Assembly (NCBI GenBank): GCA_016196755.1
Contig: JACPXC010000048.1
Coordinates: 99,584-163,583 of the forward strand
Direction: 5' to 3'
Length of the DNA: 64,000 bases
DNA from: Elusimicrobiota bacterium
GTDB taxonomy: Bacteria > Elusimicrobiota > Elusimicrobia > UBA1565
The position numbers and the translations under genes were made by a program. Shown one piece after another: positions 1 through 9,041 of this stretch (position 1 is the first letter of the stretch; each line of letters opens with the position of its first letter). A model generated the notes under the pieces. The model saw nothing but the letters and a program-made list of their open reading frames with translations. It ran no database searches and was not told where the DNA came from.

Positions 1-1
1 T

Positions 2-796
2 CGCCAGCAAGACCAGGTGGAACGCGATCTCAAGCAATCCTTCCTGGCATTCATCCCGCATTCGTCGACACCCAAAGGGATTAGCTCCTACGCGGATCTC
101 TTGGCACCGACGCAATCTCTCTCCAGCGAGGCGTTCCGCAACCTCCGCACTATGGTGGACTTCGCGCACGTCTCAGCCGTCTCCGCGCCTGTCCTCGTGA
201 CCAGCACGGTCCAAGAAGAGGGGAAATCCCACGTAGCGACGAACTTGGCCGTCGCTTACTCCCAACTGCATCCGCGAGTCCTGCTGATCGATGGGGACCT
301 CCGCCGTCCGAGTCTCCATAAGAAGTTCAATATCTCCTCCGGGCGAGGCTTAAGCAACTTCCTCGCTTCCAGCGACGACCTCAGAGGTCTCGACGGCATG
401 ATCCAAGACGGCGACGTCCCAAACTTGAAGATACTTCCTTGCGGCCCACGCCCGCCGAACCCCTCCGAACTCCTCAACACCCCGAAGATACCGGCGCTGC
501 TTGCGTGGGCTTGCGAGCGCTTCGACCGCGTCATCGTGGATTGCCCGCCAATCTTCCCGGTCAGCGATACGATCCTATGGGGGAGGCATATCCGCCATGC
601 TATCTTCGTGGTGCGCTACGGGAAGACGCGCACGCCGGCGATCCGGGAAGCTGCGCGAAGGCTTGATGTCAGCGGGATCAAGAACCTCGGGGTAGTGATC
701 AACGCCGCGACCGCAGGCGGCCTCTCATACGCATACTACGGCCACTACCAATACCAATACTACAAGGCGTACAAAGAAGAAGAGGCGGTCCGCTAG
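2..796 (+). CDS. Bacterial tyrosine kinase (Wzc/CapB type), C-terminal domain, 5' end cut by window
   Basis: The frame is already open at base 2, so the gene begins outside the window; the first in-window start candidate is GTG at 17. Counting from that GTG, an ExxRxxR oligomerisation motif (E38, R41, R44) precedes a P-loop ending EEGKS (about 62-71), a Walker A' block with DGDLRRP (about 92-98) and a Walker B block IVDCPP (173-178). The tail carries eight tyrosines in fifteen residues (238-252), the usual autophosphorylation cluster of BY-kinases that control polysaccharide chain length. The P-loop has EEG where most relatives have GEG. The upstream part presumably encodes the Wzz-like membrane domain. 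It lies 5 bp before the ligase-like gene, so the two are probably cotranscribed. Confidence 0.9.
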   Translation, partial: RQQDQVERDLKQSFLAFIPHSSTPKGISSYADLLAPTQSLSSEAFRNLRTMVDFAHVSAVSAPVLVTSTVQEEGKSHVATNLAVAYSQLHPRVLLIDGDLRRPSLHKKFNISSGRGLSNFLASSDDLRGLDGMIQDGDVPNLKILPCGPRPPNPSELLNTPKIPALLAWACERFDRVIVDCPPIFPVSDTILWGRHIRHAIFVVRYGKTRTPAIREAARRLDVSGIKNLGVVINAATAGGLSYAYYGHYQYQYYKAYKEEEAVR

Positions 797-801
797 ACTA
801 G

Positions 802-2511
802 ATGCCGGACCACGATCCGGATTACGCCGCCGAGGCGATACTCGCCCTAGCCCTCTCGTTTGCCGCGTTCGCCTTCGGGACGACCGAGGACTGGTCCAGG
901 GCAGTCCTCTGCGCCGCAATCATGCTCATGGCCTTTCACCGATACCGCCGCGACGGGGCATCGGCGTTCCCTTTCAAGGGTCAGTCTCCGGCATTCTGGG
1001 GCGCCGCGGCCCTGCTGTTATTGGCCGCTGTCCAATCATGCTTTCCGGCCCCACCGGAATCGCTGACGATGGTAGGCGGGCCTCTGACGCTCTCCCGCGA
1101 CTTGACGGCCTCCTACGCCTTGGATTGGGCCGGCTACGCGGCTCTTCTGCTCATCCTACCCCCGGTCTTCCGCGACCCGAAGGCGGTCACCCGATTGGCA
1201 TGGGGAATCCTCATGATGGGGGCCACGCTGTCCCTCGTCGGTCTCGCACAACGCATGGCGGGGGATTCGCACTACCTCGGCTTACGCCCCATCAATCAAT
1301 TGGGGGTTCCTTTCGGCCCCTTCCCGAACAAGAACCACGCGGGGGCGCTGCTCGCCGCCGCCTTCTGCGCCGGGGCGGGCATCCTTACGGAGCTGGTCGC
1401 CGATCGTCGGCGTCTCGCGCGGGAGAGGAGGACCGACGAACTCATGGGGCGGTTCCTCGTCCTGTCATGCCTGCTGTTTGCGACGGGCGCGGGGCTCCTG
1501 GCCTCTCGCTCACGCGCCGCGCTCGCGGGCTTGATTCTAACCGGCGCGTTCGTCGCCTTCCTCAGGATCTTAGACCGCTCCGTTCCGAGCGGGTCCAGGA
1601 TGCTCTCCGCAGCCCTTGTCGCGTCGGCCGCGGCCGCCGGGACATTGGCCCACCTCGCAGACGTATCGCTATTGGGCCGCCTCGCTTCGGGCAGCATAAA
1701 TTCCGTGGATTTCCGCATCGCCATGGCGAAAGACGCCCTCCGACTCATCGGCGATTTCCCGTTTTTCGGCGTCGGTTTGGGGGCTTTCCGTGTCGCTTCC
1801 CCCCTATACCACGACCCAGTCTTGGGGATGTATTTCGTCGACTACGTGCATTGTGAACCGCTCCAACTGGCCTCCGAGGCGGGAATCCCATTCGCCCTGC
1901 TCTTCTTCAGCTCAATGATCTCCGCAGTGGCGCTGTCGTGGCACCGGACCGGGCGCGGCTCCGCCGCCGGGCGAACGATCTCCCGAGGACTCTTGTGCGC
2001 CTGCATGGTCGTGATGCTCCACCAACTCGTCGATTTTCCAAACCGCATCCCGGGAGTCCAAGTGGTCTGGATCGCGGCCCTTGCCGCCGTTTGGGGATTG
2101 CGACAGCCGTCCATGAACTCTCGACGGCCGGCCCCGCCGCCGCGACGGCAGGCAGGCTTCGCCTTGTTTCTCTTCGTGGCGTGGCTTGCGGCGTTCGGCC
2201 CCAAACTCGCCGCCTCCTATTTCGACTTCATGGCCTCCAGGACGATTCCGCCTTCGACGCATTATTTCCAGAACGCCGCCCTGTCATGGCGGCCGAGTTT
2301 CGAACGCCAATGGGCGATGGCCTGGTCCTATTCACGCGCCGCCGCGGAAACGCCCGCGGCTCGCATCGTCCTGTGGAGGCACGCCTTGCGCCATTCTCGG
2401 GCAGCGATGGATCTTCAGCCATATCATCCAAACCTGAGACGGTTTCACGCCTCGATCCTGGCGGCCCTTGGCCGCCAGGCCGACGCCCGCGACCTTCTCG
2501 GGCCCCCATGA
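802..2511 (+). CDS. O-antigen ligase / Wzy_C family membrane protein
   Basis: A 569-residue polytopic inner-membrane protein with about ten hydrophobic segments. The central NKNHAG loop (about 176-181) and the SRSR block near residue 233 are typical of the Wzy_C (PF04932) family, which transfers or polymerises undecaprenyl-linked glycans on the periplasmic face. The last 80 residues are soluble and helical, resembling the TPR-like tails seen on some ligases. ATG at 802 follows the kinase stop by 5 bp, and its TGA overlaps the next ATG. Family membership is secure. Whether it is a ligase or a polymerase cannot be told from sequence. Confidence 0.85.
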   Translation: MPDHDPDYAAEAILALALSFAAFAFGTTEDWSRAVLCAAIMLMAFHRYRRDGASAFPFKGQSPAFWGAAALLLLAAVQSCFPAPPESLTMVGGPLTLSRDLTASYALDWAGYAALLLILPPVFRDPKAVTRLAWGILMMGATLSLVGLAQRMAGDSHYLGLRPINQLGVPFGPFPNKNHAGALLAAAFCAGAGILTELVADRRRLARERRTDELMGRFLVLSCLLFATGAGLLASRSRAALAGLILTGAFVAFLRILDRSVPSGSRMLSAALVASAAAAGTLAHLADVSLLGRLASGSINSVDFRIAMAKDALRLIGDFPFFGVGLGAFRVASPLYHDPVLGMYFVDYVHCEPLQLASEAGIPFALLFFSSMISAVALSWHRTGRGSAAGRTISRGLLCACMVVMLHQLVDFPNRIPGVQVVWIAALAAVWGLRQPSMNSRRPAPPPRRQAGFALFLFVAWLAAFGPKLAASYFDFMASRTIPPSTHYFQNAALSWRPSFERQWAMAWSYSRAAAETPAARIVLWRHALRHSRAAMDLQPYHPNLRRFHASILAALGRQADARDLLGPP

Positions 2512-3800
2512 TCTCCCGGGAAAGAGCGATTGCGCTGCTCGTCACAGTCTGCGTATTGGCCATGACGGCCAGCCTCCTCCCTCCATTCTCAAGCCTCATC
2601 TCGTTGGCCGCCAATAACGTCTACCCCTATACCGGCCCCGACATTCATCTCGACTATTTCATGGGCGCTTTCCTCGGCCTGCTTTGCGGCTTCATCCTCT
2701 TAGTTTCGCCCATCCCGCGCGCGATCTCAGGAACGGTTATTTTTTGTTGGGCTCTAAAACTGGCCGCAGCGCTGTTCCTGGTCCCCGTGTATGAGTTTTA
2801 CTACGGCCTCGACATCGACGGCTACTTCTTTTTTTCATTTATGCCGGAAAAACCCATCATCACCTCATCGGGAAACATCGGAACCTGGCATATCCGCGTG
2901 CTCGCTTGGCTTCTTTTTCAAGTGATAGGGCCTTCGTTCCATGGCGGCAAAGTGGTCTTCTCTTTCATGGGATTCCTCGGAATCTATCTCACATACCGCG
3001 GCGCCGTGCGCTTCATGAAACAGGAGAAGCCGATCCTCCTCATTCTCACGACCCTGGCCCCTACCTGCCTGTTCTGGTCTTCGACATTGGGGAAAGACCC
3101 CATCATCCTCTTCGCCATCGGTGTCTATACGCATGGCTGCTTGGCTCTGTTCAGCGACTATCGGAAACGCCATATTCTCGAGATCGCCGCAGGGATCTTC
3201 ATGGCCTCTTTTGTCAGGAGCTACTTCCTGCCCATAATGGCCATCCCATTGGCCATCGCCTATCTTACTCAGACTCGGCGTCCCGTCGTCCGCCTCTTGA
3301 TCTTCCCGGTAGTGCTTATGGGAGTGTTCTACTCCCTGACGGCGTTCTCCGAGCACATGAAGATCGACTCGTTCGACGCGTTCTCCGCATACCAATCCAA
3401 GGTTGCGTCCAATTGGAAGGGGGGAAGCTCGTTCGCGCTTCCTCTGATCGACTCGCCGATCATGCTTCTTATGGTCGCCCCCTTGGCCGTTTTCACCGCG
3501 CTCTTCCGCCCCACACTGTTCGAGGCCCACAACGCATTCTCCCTCGCCGCCGCCCTCGACAACACCTTTCTCCTGGTCCTCTTCTTCTACGCCTGGTCGC
3601 GCAGTCGGATGAGGGAATTCTTTCAAACCGCGATTCTCTGGATGGGTTGCTTTGTTGTCATCTGGAGTATTATGTACGGAGTCGGCACGGGGAATCTCGG
3701 CGCAATCTCCCGATTCAAGATACAGGTACTGCCGATCTTCATCACGGTCCTCTTCTATATGGCGCGCAAGCGCACGACCATTAGAGTTGCAGCGCCATGA
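2508..3800 (+). CDS. EpsG/Wzy-like polysaccharide polymerase, polytopic membrane protein
   Basis: About 430 residues with roughly ten membrane helices. The block FWSSTLGKDP after the fourth or fifth helix, and the C-terminal segment GNLGAISRFKIQ followed by a last helix, resemble EpsG/Wzy-type oligosaccharide polymerases, where the acidic and basic loop residues handle lipid-linked repeat units. I place the start at ATG 2508, which overlaps the previous TGA (ATGA). The frame stays open upstream to about 1938, but that part runs antiphase through the ligase gene. It is translationally coupled on both sides. Function is inferred from topology and short motifs, so another membrane transferase is possible. 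Confidence 0.7.
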   Translation: MISRERAIALLVTVCVLAMTASLLPPFSSLISLAANNVYPYTGPDIHLDYFMGAFLGLLCGFILLVSPIPRAISGTVIFCWALKLAAALFLVPVYEFYYGLDIDGYFFFSFMPEKPIITSSGNIGTWHIRVLAWLLFQVIGPSFHGGKVVFSFMGFLGIYLTYRGAVRFMKQEKPILLILTTLAPTCLFWSSTLGKDPIILFAIGVYTHGCLALFSDYRKRHILEIAAGIFMASFVRSYFLPIMAIPLAIAYLTQTRRPVVRLLIFPVVLMGVFYSLTAFSEHMKIDSFDAFSAYQSKVASNWKGGSSFALPLIDSPIMLLMVAPLAVFTALFRPTLFEAHNAFSLAAALDNTFLLVLFFYAWSRSRMREFFQTAILWMGCFVVIWSIMYGVGTGNLGAISRFKIQVLPIFITVLFYMARKRTTIRVAAP

Positions 3801-4795
3801 GAACAGTCCTCCTTGCGCTCCACTTGCTTTCATCGCCCGGCAACGCCCGAGAATTCCCAATCGGGCTTTTCGGCGTCGGACTGAACGTGGATCTCACGGA
3901 GGTCGCGGACGCCGGGTTCACCCATATACTCTCGGCCTCGGGCCGCCCAGAGGACCAGGCGGCCCTCTCTCAAAGGGCACGTCGGACTGGCCTGGCTTTC
4001 ATAGGATTCCCCAGCCCATCGATCAGCGGCAAACTCGGCGCCGTCAACGCCTCCGCGTGGTATCTATCCGATGAGCCCGACGTGAACGGCGAGGATCCTG
4101 CCGAGATCAGACGCCAGGCCTCCCGGGTGCGCTCCTGGGACTCGAGGACTCCTTTGATCCTGACTGTCGGTGCCGGAGCGCGAGCCGCAGACTACGCCCC
4201 CAGTGTCGACGCCGTCCTCGTCGACTGGTATCCTGTCCCTCACCTTCCTTTGGGCGGCTTGGGCTCGGAGATCGCCGCGGCTGTCGCCGGCGTCGCCGAT
4301 AAACCCGTATGGGCGGTCGTTCAAGCCATGGACTGGCGGGACTACCCCCAACGCGATCCCAATAAGCCGCGGACGGGGCGCTTCCCATCGCTGCGGGAGA
4401 TGCGTTTTATGGCCTACCACGCGGTCGTGAACGGTGCGGCGGGAGTATTCTTCTTCGAACTACGTAAGCGCTCCAGGGATGGAACCACTCTCTTGGACCT
4501 GCCCGAACAATGGCAGGCCCTCCGGACGGTCGCAAAGGAACTCCGAGTCTTGAGTCCGTTTTTCGCGAAAGGGAGCGCGGCCCGATTGGAACTCGCCGGC
4601 CTGGTGGGGAGATCCTGGAGCCGCAGCGGCCGGACCCTGGTCGTGCTGCTTAATCCCGCCGCGGAACCCTTGCCGATCCCCGCGGAATTCCTGTCCGGGG
4701 ACTATTCCGCCGCTTTCGAGGGACAGCGCCGGACCAAGGATCTCTTCCCCGACGGAGTCATGCAGGCTAATAGGACCCTAATCCTCCTACGATGA
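3797..4795 (+). CDS. Putative secreted glycoside-hydrolase-like protein
   Basis: A 332-residue protein with a short hydrophobic N-terminus ending near SPGNA, consistent with a signal peptide. The body looks like a (beta/alpha)8 barrel: a strand-end motif WYLSDEPD (88-95), a second strand ending VDWYP (about 149-153) and a late strand GVFFFEL (about 217-223). Together these supply acidic residues where TIM-barrel glycosidases place their catalytic pair. A small beta domain follows at the C-terminus. The start ATG overlaps the polymerase stop, so it belongs to the polymerase operon and could trim or hydrolyse the glycan during export. I cannot name a GH family, and the enzymatic role is inferred. 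Confidence 0.55.
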   Translation: MRTVLLALHLLSSPGNAREFPIGLFGVGLNVDLTEVADAGFTHILSASGRPEDQAALSQRARRTGLAFIGFPSPSISGKLGAVNASAWYLSDEPDVNGEDPAEIRRQASRVRSWDSRTPLILTVGAGARAADYAPSVDAVLVDWYPVPHLPLGGLGSEIAAAVAGVADKPVWAVVQAMDWRDYPQRDPNKPRTGRFPSLREMRFMAYHAVVNGAAGVFFFELRKRSRDGTTLLDLPEQWQALRTVAKELRVLSPFFAKGSAARLELAGLVGRSWSRSGRTLVVLLNPAAEPLPIPAEFLSGDYSAAFEGQRRTKDLFPDGVMQANRTLILLR

Positions 4796-4811
4796 CGGCC
4801 CTGGACCGCCC

Positions 4812-6038
4812 TTAGGTCCGGGGAGGACCGTACAACGCCGTATAGACATCCTCGGCAAGGTTCATACTCCGCATCTCAGTGGCGATCCCGCGGATAGTCT
4901 CAGACAGCTCTTGGCGCGGCCGGCCCTGCAGCAGTCCGTCTATCTCACGGACTGCGGCGCGGTAGGCCTCCTGGTCCAGGCCGGTCAGAACCGCTCCGAT
5001 GCGCCGTTCGGCGATAAGCTCCGAATCCGAAGCTATGTTAGGGGTGATGATGACCGGCAGACCCATCGCCCAGTACTCCCCGTTCTTTATGGGCGCGCAA
5101 AGGCGCTTCAATGGAACGGGCTTCACGGGAGTGATGGCGAAGTCGGCCATGGCCATGTATCCAGGGATATCCTTATGATCGACGAACCGAACCAGGAGCT
5201 CGCTCTTGTCTAGTCTAGCCTGATCGCAGAATCGATAGATGATGTCTGGCTCGTCGCTCGTAAGGAAGAGGGCACGAAACCGTCCCGGCCAATATTCGCT
5301 GGCGGCCTTGAGGAGATCAAAGATCTCACGGTCCAGATAGGTGCCGCCCGTCTTCCCGGCGTAGATGGCGACGATCTTGCCGTCCAACCCGAGCTCGCGG
5401 CGGAGCCGATCCGAGTCGAAACGGTCCGGCCTGAAAGCCTCCAGGTCCACGCAGGCCGGTTTGACATGGAACCCCCGCAACGCCACTCCGTAACGCGACA
5501 GCGCGTAGTCGCGCATCCCGGGAGCCGTGGCGATGACAGCCGCCGCCCGGCGGGTCTGCAGGCGCTCCAAGGCGAAGAGCAGCCGGAACGCCAGTCCTTC
5601 TCGTTTCCAGACCCCATATTCCAGCATTCCCTCGGCATGAGGCTCATAGCTGTCTAAGATGAGCCGCTTGCCCGTGGCCAGAGAGAGCAGACTTCCAAGC
5701 GCCCCGGCAGGGGTGCAGAAGCAGTGGATGGCGTCCACGCCCTTGTAGAGACTCAGCCACCATAGACGGATCAGCGTGACGGCCATCTTGAAGATGGCAC
5801 CGGCGCCGAACCGCGCATAGTGGAACGGGACCCATTCGATCCCGTCCTTCGCCAGTTCCGCTCTTACTTCGGCGCGCGAGTCCTTCGGCACCAACAGCCC
5901 GTCTTGCTCCAAGGTGACGAAGAAGACCTTGCCGCCGCTGCTCAGCCGACGGGCGATCATCCTGACGTAAGGCAGCGTATAGGCTTGGATCAAGCCGCTG
6001 CGAAAGGACCAATAGGTCAGGACGAGGACGTTTTTCAT
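4812..6038 (-). CDS. Glycosyltransferase family 4 (group 1)
   Basis: A 408-residue GT-B fold protein. The N-terminal Rossmann half begins with a hydrophobic strand (NVLVLTYW). The C-terminal half starts near residue 210 with KIVAIYAGKTGG and carries the nucleotide-sugar region ENGEYWAMGLPVI-like (K-N-G-E-Y-W-A-M-G, about 335), matching the acidic E and small-residue loop of group 1 transferases. It is convergent with the glycosidase-like gene, 16 bp away, and lies 18 bp downstream of the RmlD-like gene on the same strand. Donor and acceptor are unknown. Confidence 0.85.
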   Translation of the reverse strand: MKNVLVLTYWSFRSGLIQAYTLPYVRMIARRLSSGGKVFFVTLEQDGLLVPKDSRAEVRAELAKDGIEWVPFHYARFGAGAIFKMAVTLIRLWWLSLYKGVDAIHCFCTPAGALGSLLSLATGKRLILDSYEPHAEGMLEYGVWKREGLAFRLLFALERLQTRRAAAVIATAPGMRDYALSRYGVALRGFHVKPACVDLEAFRPDRFDSDRLRRELGLDGKIVAIYAGKTGGTYLDREIFDLLKAASEYWPGRFRALFLTSDEPDIIYRFCDQARLDKSELLVRFVDHKDIPGYMAMADFAITPVKPVPLKRLCAPIKNGEYWAMGLPVIITPNIASDSELIAERRIGAVLTGLDQEAYRAAVREIDGLLQGRPRQELSETIRGIATEMRSMNLAEDVYTALYGPPRT

Positions 6039-6056
6039 GCTCGGTCCTCGAGGAGC

Positions 6057-6971
6057 TCAGGCCGTCTCGAGGACCATCCGATAAGTCTCGGCGTAGTCCT
6101 TCAAGCACTCGCGCCAATCCCGCATGACGTTAAGCCCGCGTTGATTCAGCTTCATGTTCACCAGCGACTCGCTGGCCGGGCGTTGGGCGAAGTATTCCCG
6201 CTGGAAGCGTTCCGACGACACCCGCTCCACGGAAACCGTCCTCTCCAAGCCGAGGAGACGGACGAACTCCACGGCGACATCGTAGCGGCTGCCGGAGCCT
6301 CCGCAGACTTGATTATAGAGTCCGTACTGCCCGCTCTCCAGCAGCCGGCGGATGCCGCGGGCAAAGTCGACGGTATAGGTGGGCGTCCCGAGCTTGTCGT
6401 CGACGACCTCGAGCGTCTTCCGCCCGGCCGCGATCTGCTTGAAGATCTTGTTGACGAATTTCTTGTCCTTGGCCGGGCCCCCGCCCATCATCCAGCCGGC
6501 GCGGAAGACGTAATGCTTCGAGACTGAGCGCAGGGCATATTGCTCGCCATAATACTTCGACTTGGCATAGATCGACAATGGGTTCGGGGCGTCGAAGTCA
6601 TTGTAGAATTCCTTCTCGCCCCCGAAGATCCCCGCGGTAGAGATGTACACGTAGGGTATGCCCAGGCCCTGGGCGATGGAGCCCAGATTCTCCGCCCCAA
6701 AAGCGTTGGTCAGCCAGGCATCCTCCTGTTCGCGCTCGCAATGTTCCAGGTCGGTATGCGCCGCCAGGTTGATGATGGCGTCCGGCTTGAAGGCCTCGAT
6801 CGACTCCCGCATGCCGCGGGGGTCGCGTACGTCTCCCCTAGAAAGCCACGGTTCACAGAGGTTGATGTCCGTGGCTTTCACATGCGCGTCCGAGAACTCC
6901 TTGTATACGGCGTCGCCCAGCATCCCGCCGCAGCCTGCGATGTAGATCCTGCTCGAAGGTGTTATGACCAT
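6057..6971 (-). CDS. RmlD-like NAD(P)-dependent sugar reductase/epimerase
   Basis: A 304-residue extended SDR. The nucleotide-binding loop is IAGCGGMLG (11-19) and the catalytic YAKSK (135-139) gives the YxxxK pair. The layout and the NLAAHTDLEHCE region resemble dTDP-4-dehydrorhamnose reductase and its relatives, which reduce a 4-keto sugar nucleotide. No rmlA, rmlB or rmlC lies in this window, so the true substrate could be another 4-keto sugar. It sits between two GT4 genes on the minus strand and was probably cotranscribed with them. Confidence 0.75.
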   Translation of the reverse strand: MVITPSSRIYIAGCGGMLGDAVYKEFSDAHVKATDINLCEPWLSRGDVRDPRGMRESIEAFKPDAIINLAAHTDLEHCEREQEDAWLTNAFGAENLGSIAQGLGIPYVYISTAGIFGGEKEFYNDFDAPNPLSIYAKSKYYGEQYALRSVSKHYVFRAGWMMGGGPAKDKKFVNKIFKQIAAGRKTLEVVDDKLGTPTYTVDFARGIRRLLESGQYGLYNQVCGGSGSRYDVAVEFVRLLGLERTVSVERVSSERFQREYFAQRPASESLVNMKLNQRGLNVMRDWRECLKDYAETYRMVLETA

Positions 6972-7016
6972 CTGTTCCTCACAGCAACGATTCTACTCAA
7001 ACCGGGACTCCCGCGC

Positions 7017-8105
7017 TCATTTCCGGAACAGCGCGGCGTAATTCTCGCGCTGGGAATCGACCGAATACCGCGCCTGTATGCGTTCGCGCGCACGCCCTCC
7101 CATCGCCGCCAAAGAATCGCGATCGTCGATAAGCCCTCGCAACGCCCTGACCCATGCTTGGGCCTCGTTGTCGACTACCAGGCCCGTGACCCCGTCCTCG
7201 ACTACCTCGCCGCCGGAGCCCGTGCTGGAAACGACGGGGACGATCCCCATCGCGGAGTATTGGATCGCCTTGAAGCCGACCTTGCCGGGCGCCCAGTCCT
7301 CGCGCGGGACCGGCATAAGGCCGATGTCGAAGCGGTCCAGGTCGGAGATCTCGGTCTCTAGACGCCAGCGGACGAACCGGTAGCCGGAGAGGTCCGGAAA
7401 GCCGGGATCGACGTCGCAGATGACATGGAACTCGAACTCCCTCTGCCGCCGGAGCTCGTAGAGGGCCTCGCGCACGACCTCCAGATACCGGGTCGAGGAG
7501 TGACTCCCGGTCCAGCCCAGGACGAGCGGCCTCGCCCCAGGCCGCGCGGTCCGCGACGATCGGTGATAGGAGGTGTCCACCGTCGTGGGGATCAGACGGA
7601 CGTCCCGACAGTACGCCGAGGCCCACCGGACGAGGTACGGGTTGCAGACCGAGACCCTGTGGCTCCAGCGGCAGATCGCGGCCACTTTCCAGAAACATTT
7701 AAGAGGACTGATGAATCGGTTGGCGCTCGACACGTTCGGCAGGTAGATCGCGTCATCAAAGTCGTAGACGATGCGCCGCCCCGAGGCCTTGAGGGCCCAC
7801 TCCACGAACGGCGGCCCCAGCGGAGAGGCCTCGCGCGCCACGAAGAACCAGTCGTAGCGGCCGGCCCGGAGAAGGAGGAGCAGCCTTCTGAGGAAGCCCA
7901 TGAGGAGCCCGGCGGCCTTCGCCGGCAGGTTCCCGGGCCGATAGAGGACGCGCATCGCGAACTCGGGCATGAAGGGGTGAAGGTCCACCTCGAAGCCGGC
8001 GTCCGCGAGGTGACCGAGGTACTGCTCGTACCGGAACCTCTGCGCCGGGCTCATGCCGCGCGGGGCGGGGCAGAGCACGGCGATGCGGCCCGCGACCCGC
8101 CTCAT
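7017..8105 (-). CDS. Glycosyltransferase family 4 (group 1)
   Basis: A 362-residue GT-B protein. The N-terminal half has YDFDDAIYLPN, and the donor half contains VLGWTGSHSS and KAIQYSAMGIVPVVSS, followed by a GLVVDNE block, a typical group 1 donor-binding arrangement. Its ATG at 8105 overlaps the TGA of the upstream methyltransferase gene (ATGA), so the two are translationally coupled. The 45-bp gap to the RmlD-like gene shows no clear terminator. Confidence 0.85.
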   Translation of the reverse strand: MRRVAGRIAVLCPAPRGMSPAQRFRYEQYLGHLADAGFEVDLHPFMPEFAMRVLYRPGNLPAKAAGLLMGFLRRLLLLLRAGRYDWFFVAREASPLGPPFVEWALKASGRRIVYDFDDAIYLPNVSSANRFISPLKCFWKVAAICRWSHRVSVCNPYLVRWASAYCRDVRLIPTTVDTSYHRSSRTARPGARPLVLGWTGSHSSTRYLEVVREALYELRRQREFEFHVICDVDPGFPDLSGYRFVRWRLETEISDLDRFDIGLMPVPREDWAPGKVGFKAIQYSAMGIVPVVSSTGSGGEVVEDGVTGLVVDNEAQAWVRALRGLIDDRDSLAAMGGRARERIQARYSVDSQRENYAALFRK

Positions 8106-9013
8106 CGAAGGGGCCGCGCCAGCGCCGCCAGGAGCTCGCGGTTGGGGAGCAGATCGAGGAGGGCCGCCGCGGCGCCGCGCATGACGGCTGCGAGGCCGCG
8201 CCCGCCCCGGTAGCCGCGTCCCTTGCCGGAGTATGTGACGAGTTCGACCGGCTCAAGACCCGCCGCGCGAAGGGCATGGAGCAGGGAAGCGACGGTGAAG
8301 CCGAACCGGTGGAACGGCGGATGGAGGGGGGAGAGACGGGATGACCAGTCCAGCCCTCTGAGTCGGAAATAGGCGTCTGCGGCCCGCAGAAGGTAGGAAT
8401 CGCAGTTGGGCACCTCGACGAAGAGGAGCCCGTCCGGCTTGAGCAGGCCGCGCGCTCCGCGCAGCAGCTCGAGCGGGCGCTCGACGTGCTCCAGGACATG
8501 ATTCAAGGTCACGGCGTCGAACGCCGCCGCCTCCGCGCCGGCCGTCTCCAAGGTCCCCAGGCGGACGTCCAGCCCGTAAGCCGCGCGCGCGTGCTCGCAG
8601 AGGCCTTGGGAAGGTTCTATCCCCGCTACAGCCCAGCCGCGCGTCCGGGCAACGCTAAGGAACTCGCCTTTGCCGCAACCGACGTCGAGCAGGCGACCGG
8701 GAGCGCGATGGCGAGTTATGAGGTCTAGACGGGATGCGAACATCGCCTCCCCGCGCCCCTCCGCGGCGGCCTGGTAGCCTAGCGGGTCGGCGTAATGCGC
8801 CGCCTCTAGATGTTCCATGCCCCGGATCATCGGGTTCGTGTAGATGAAGTCGCACCCCAAACACCGCACCACGTCGGTTTGGATGTGCGGCTCCGCGCGA
8901 GAGTCCGCGCCGAAATGCTCCCGGTTGCCGCGGACTCCCATCCGACGGAAACGCCCGGAGCCGCAGAGCGGGCAATGAACGGGTTCGAGCCGCCAGGCCA
9001 CGCGGCCAGTCAT
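8102..9013 (-). CDS. Class I SAM methyltransferase with N-terminal zinc ribbon
   Basis: A 303-residue protein. Cys14/Cys17 and Cys51/Cys54 form two CxxC pairs, the zinc ribbon common in sugar methyltransferases of glycan clusters. The SAM-binding motif LLDVGCGKGEF follows at about 106-116, with the LNHVLEH motif further on (the post-I acidic region lies between). The C-terminal third is rich in aromatic and basic residues and probably forms the acceptor pocket. It is the first gene of a minus-strand run and is divergent from the GT2 gene at 9042. A C-methyltransferase or O-methyltransferase role on a deoxysugar is possible. Confidence 0.8.
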   Translation of the reverse strand: MTGRVAWRLEPVHCPLCGSGRFRRMGVRGNREHFGADSRAEPHIQTDVVRCLGCDFIYTNPMIRGMEHLEAAHYADPLGYQAAAEGRGEAMFASRLDLITRHRAPGRLLDVGCGKGEFLSVARTRGWAVAGIEPSQGLCEHARAAYGLDVRLGTLETAGAEAAAFDAVTLNHVLEHVERPLELLRGARGLLKPDGLLFVEVPNCDSYLLRAADAYFRLRGLDWSSRLSPLHPPFHRFGFTVASLLHALRAAGLEPVELVTYSGKGRGYRGGRGLAAVMRGAAAALLDLLPNRELLAALARPLR

Positions 9014-9041
9014 CGACGAGACAGGAGCCGCCGGCCCAGGA

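Noticed and set aside
1938..2507. Upstream extension of the polymerase gene
   Set aside because: This part is antiphase to the ligase gene and arginine-rich; the membrane protein begins at ATG 2508 with an ATGA overlap.
2865..3860. 331-codon minus-strand frame
   Set aside because: Highly charged mirror of a membrane-protein gene with no motif; shadow frame.
6057..6971. Calling the reductase rmlD
   Set aside because: No rmlA, rmlB or rmlC is in the window, and the family contains several related 4-keto-sugar reductases, so the symbol is not supported.
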